Source of the DNA: Roseovarius gahaiensis
GTDB lineage: Bacteria > Pseudomonadota > Alphaproteobacteria > Rhodobacterales > Rhodobacteraceae
Reading direction: 5' to 3'
DNA length: 41,524 nt
NCBI RefSeq assembly: GCF_011601345.1
Contig: NZ_JAAORB010000026.1
Coordinates: forward strand, 1 to 41,524
Shown piece after piece: positions 41,469 to 41,524 of this stretch. Numbering within the stretch: position 1 is the first letter of the stretch; each line of letters opens with the position of its first letter. A program made the translations under genes and the position numbers. Under the pieces are notes generated by a model that ran no database searches, was not told the DNA's origin, and worked only from the letters and a program-made list of their open reading frames with translations.

Positions 41469-41524
41469 TCGGTTTTGTATCCTGCTGCCTTGAAGAAGTT
41501 GTAGCATTCCTCGTCGGTGAAGAG
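41452..41524. mobile_element. Terminus of an IS630-like insertion sequence (continues beyond window)
   Basis: The junction lies after TA at 41450-41451, matching the TA target of IS630/Tc1-mariner elements. The sequence GAGCGTGTCGCG then begins the presumed terminal repeat. A transposase C-terminus is encoded inward on the minus strand. The other end is outside the window, so element length and identity are unknown. Confidence 0.65.
41465..41524 (-). CDS. IS630-family-like transposase, C-terminal fragment (partial)
   Basis: Read from the right edge on the minus strand, the last 19 codons give ...TDEECYNFFKAAGYKTD and a TAA stop at 41465-41467. The pattern EECxNxFxAAGY is typical of the very end of IS630-family transposases in alphaproteobacteria. 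The rest of the gene lies outside the window. Its end close to the presumed IS boundary is the usual layout. Confidence 0.65.
   Translation of the reverse strand, partial: LFTDEECYNFFKAAGYKTD

Noticed and set aside
1..41524. CRISPR array, tRNA or rRNA genes, prophage genes
   Set aside because: No regularly spaced repeat array beyond the three units at the left edge, no cloverleaf or rRNA-like stretch, and no phage structural or integrase gene was recognised.

Overview
The window looks like chromosomal DNA of a marine Roseobacter-group alphaproteobacterium (Rhodobacterales). The pointers are the moderately high GC, the petP-petR regulator pair next to ilvE, an ectoine/hydroxyectoine-type catabolic set (doeA/eutD, eutB, eutC, asnC, ssd, atf), two polyamine-type ABC transporters, and many operons joined by 4-base ATGA stop/start overlaps. 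The species cannot be named from this sequence alone.

Layout. Positions 1-77 carry three ~23-bp tandem repeats like the terminus of an IS21-type element. A surface-polysaccharide block follows on the minus strand to 7661: manC, a decayed remnant of GDP-L-fucose synthase, and three coupled genes whose proteins share a repeated FDxxWY...HYLxxGxxEGRDPGP module (a coiled-coil protein, a GT2 glycosyltransferase and a GT2+GT4 two-domain glycosyltransferase). A 344-bp spacer with a perfect 16-bp inverted repeat leads to msrB-msrA and a DMT permease. A putrescine block follows: potF-potG-potH-potI-puuB on the minus strand, diverging from a GntR/FCD regulator and a putrescine-type aminotransferase. 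From 17.9 to 22.0 kb lies the dTDP-L-rhamnose operon rmlC-rmlB-[GT17 gene]-rmlD-rmlA, with an AT-richer glycosyltransferase gene placed between rmlB and rmlD.

From 22.1 to 29.0 kb is the ectoine-type block: doeA diverges from eutB-eutC-asnC, followed by an aldehyde dehydrogenase and an aminotransferase. The deacetylase (doeB/eutE), eutA and the dedicated ectoine uptake genes are not in the window. A second polyamine-type ABC operon (ATPase, binding protein, two permeases with unusual extra segments) runs to 34.5 kb. The right part holds a divergent pair of small envelope-protein genes (80-aa membrane protein; DUF4168 protein), ilvE diverging from petPR, a cluster of hairpins resembling a dispersed intergenic repeat, leuCD, and a membrane-protein gene whose 3' end appears cut by an IS630-like insertion running off the window.

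Together the window holds sugar-nucleotide supply (GDP-mannose, dTDP-rhamnose) with glycosyltransferases for a surface polysaccharide, nitrogen-rich osmolyte and polyamine scavenging feeding transaminase/dehydrogenase routes, and branched-chain amino-acid synthesis. No clearly new defence or mobile system was seen. The least conventional items are the shared-repeat glycosyltransferase operon, the GT17 gene in the rml operon, the enlarged ABC permeases, and several operator-like repeats.
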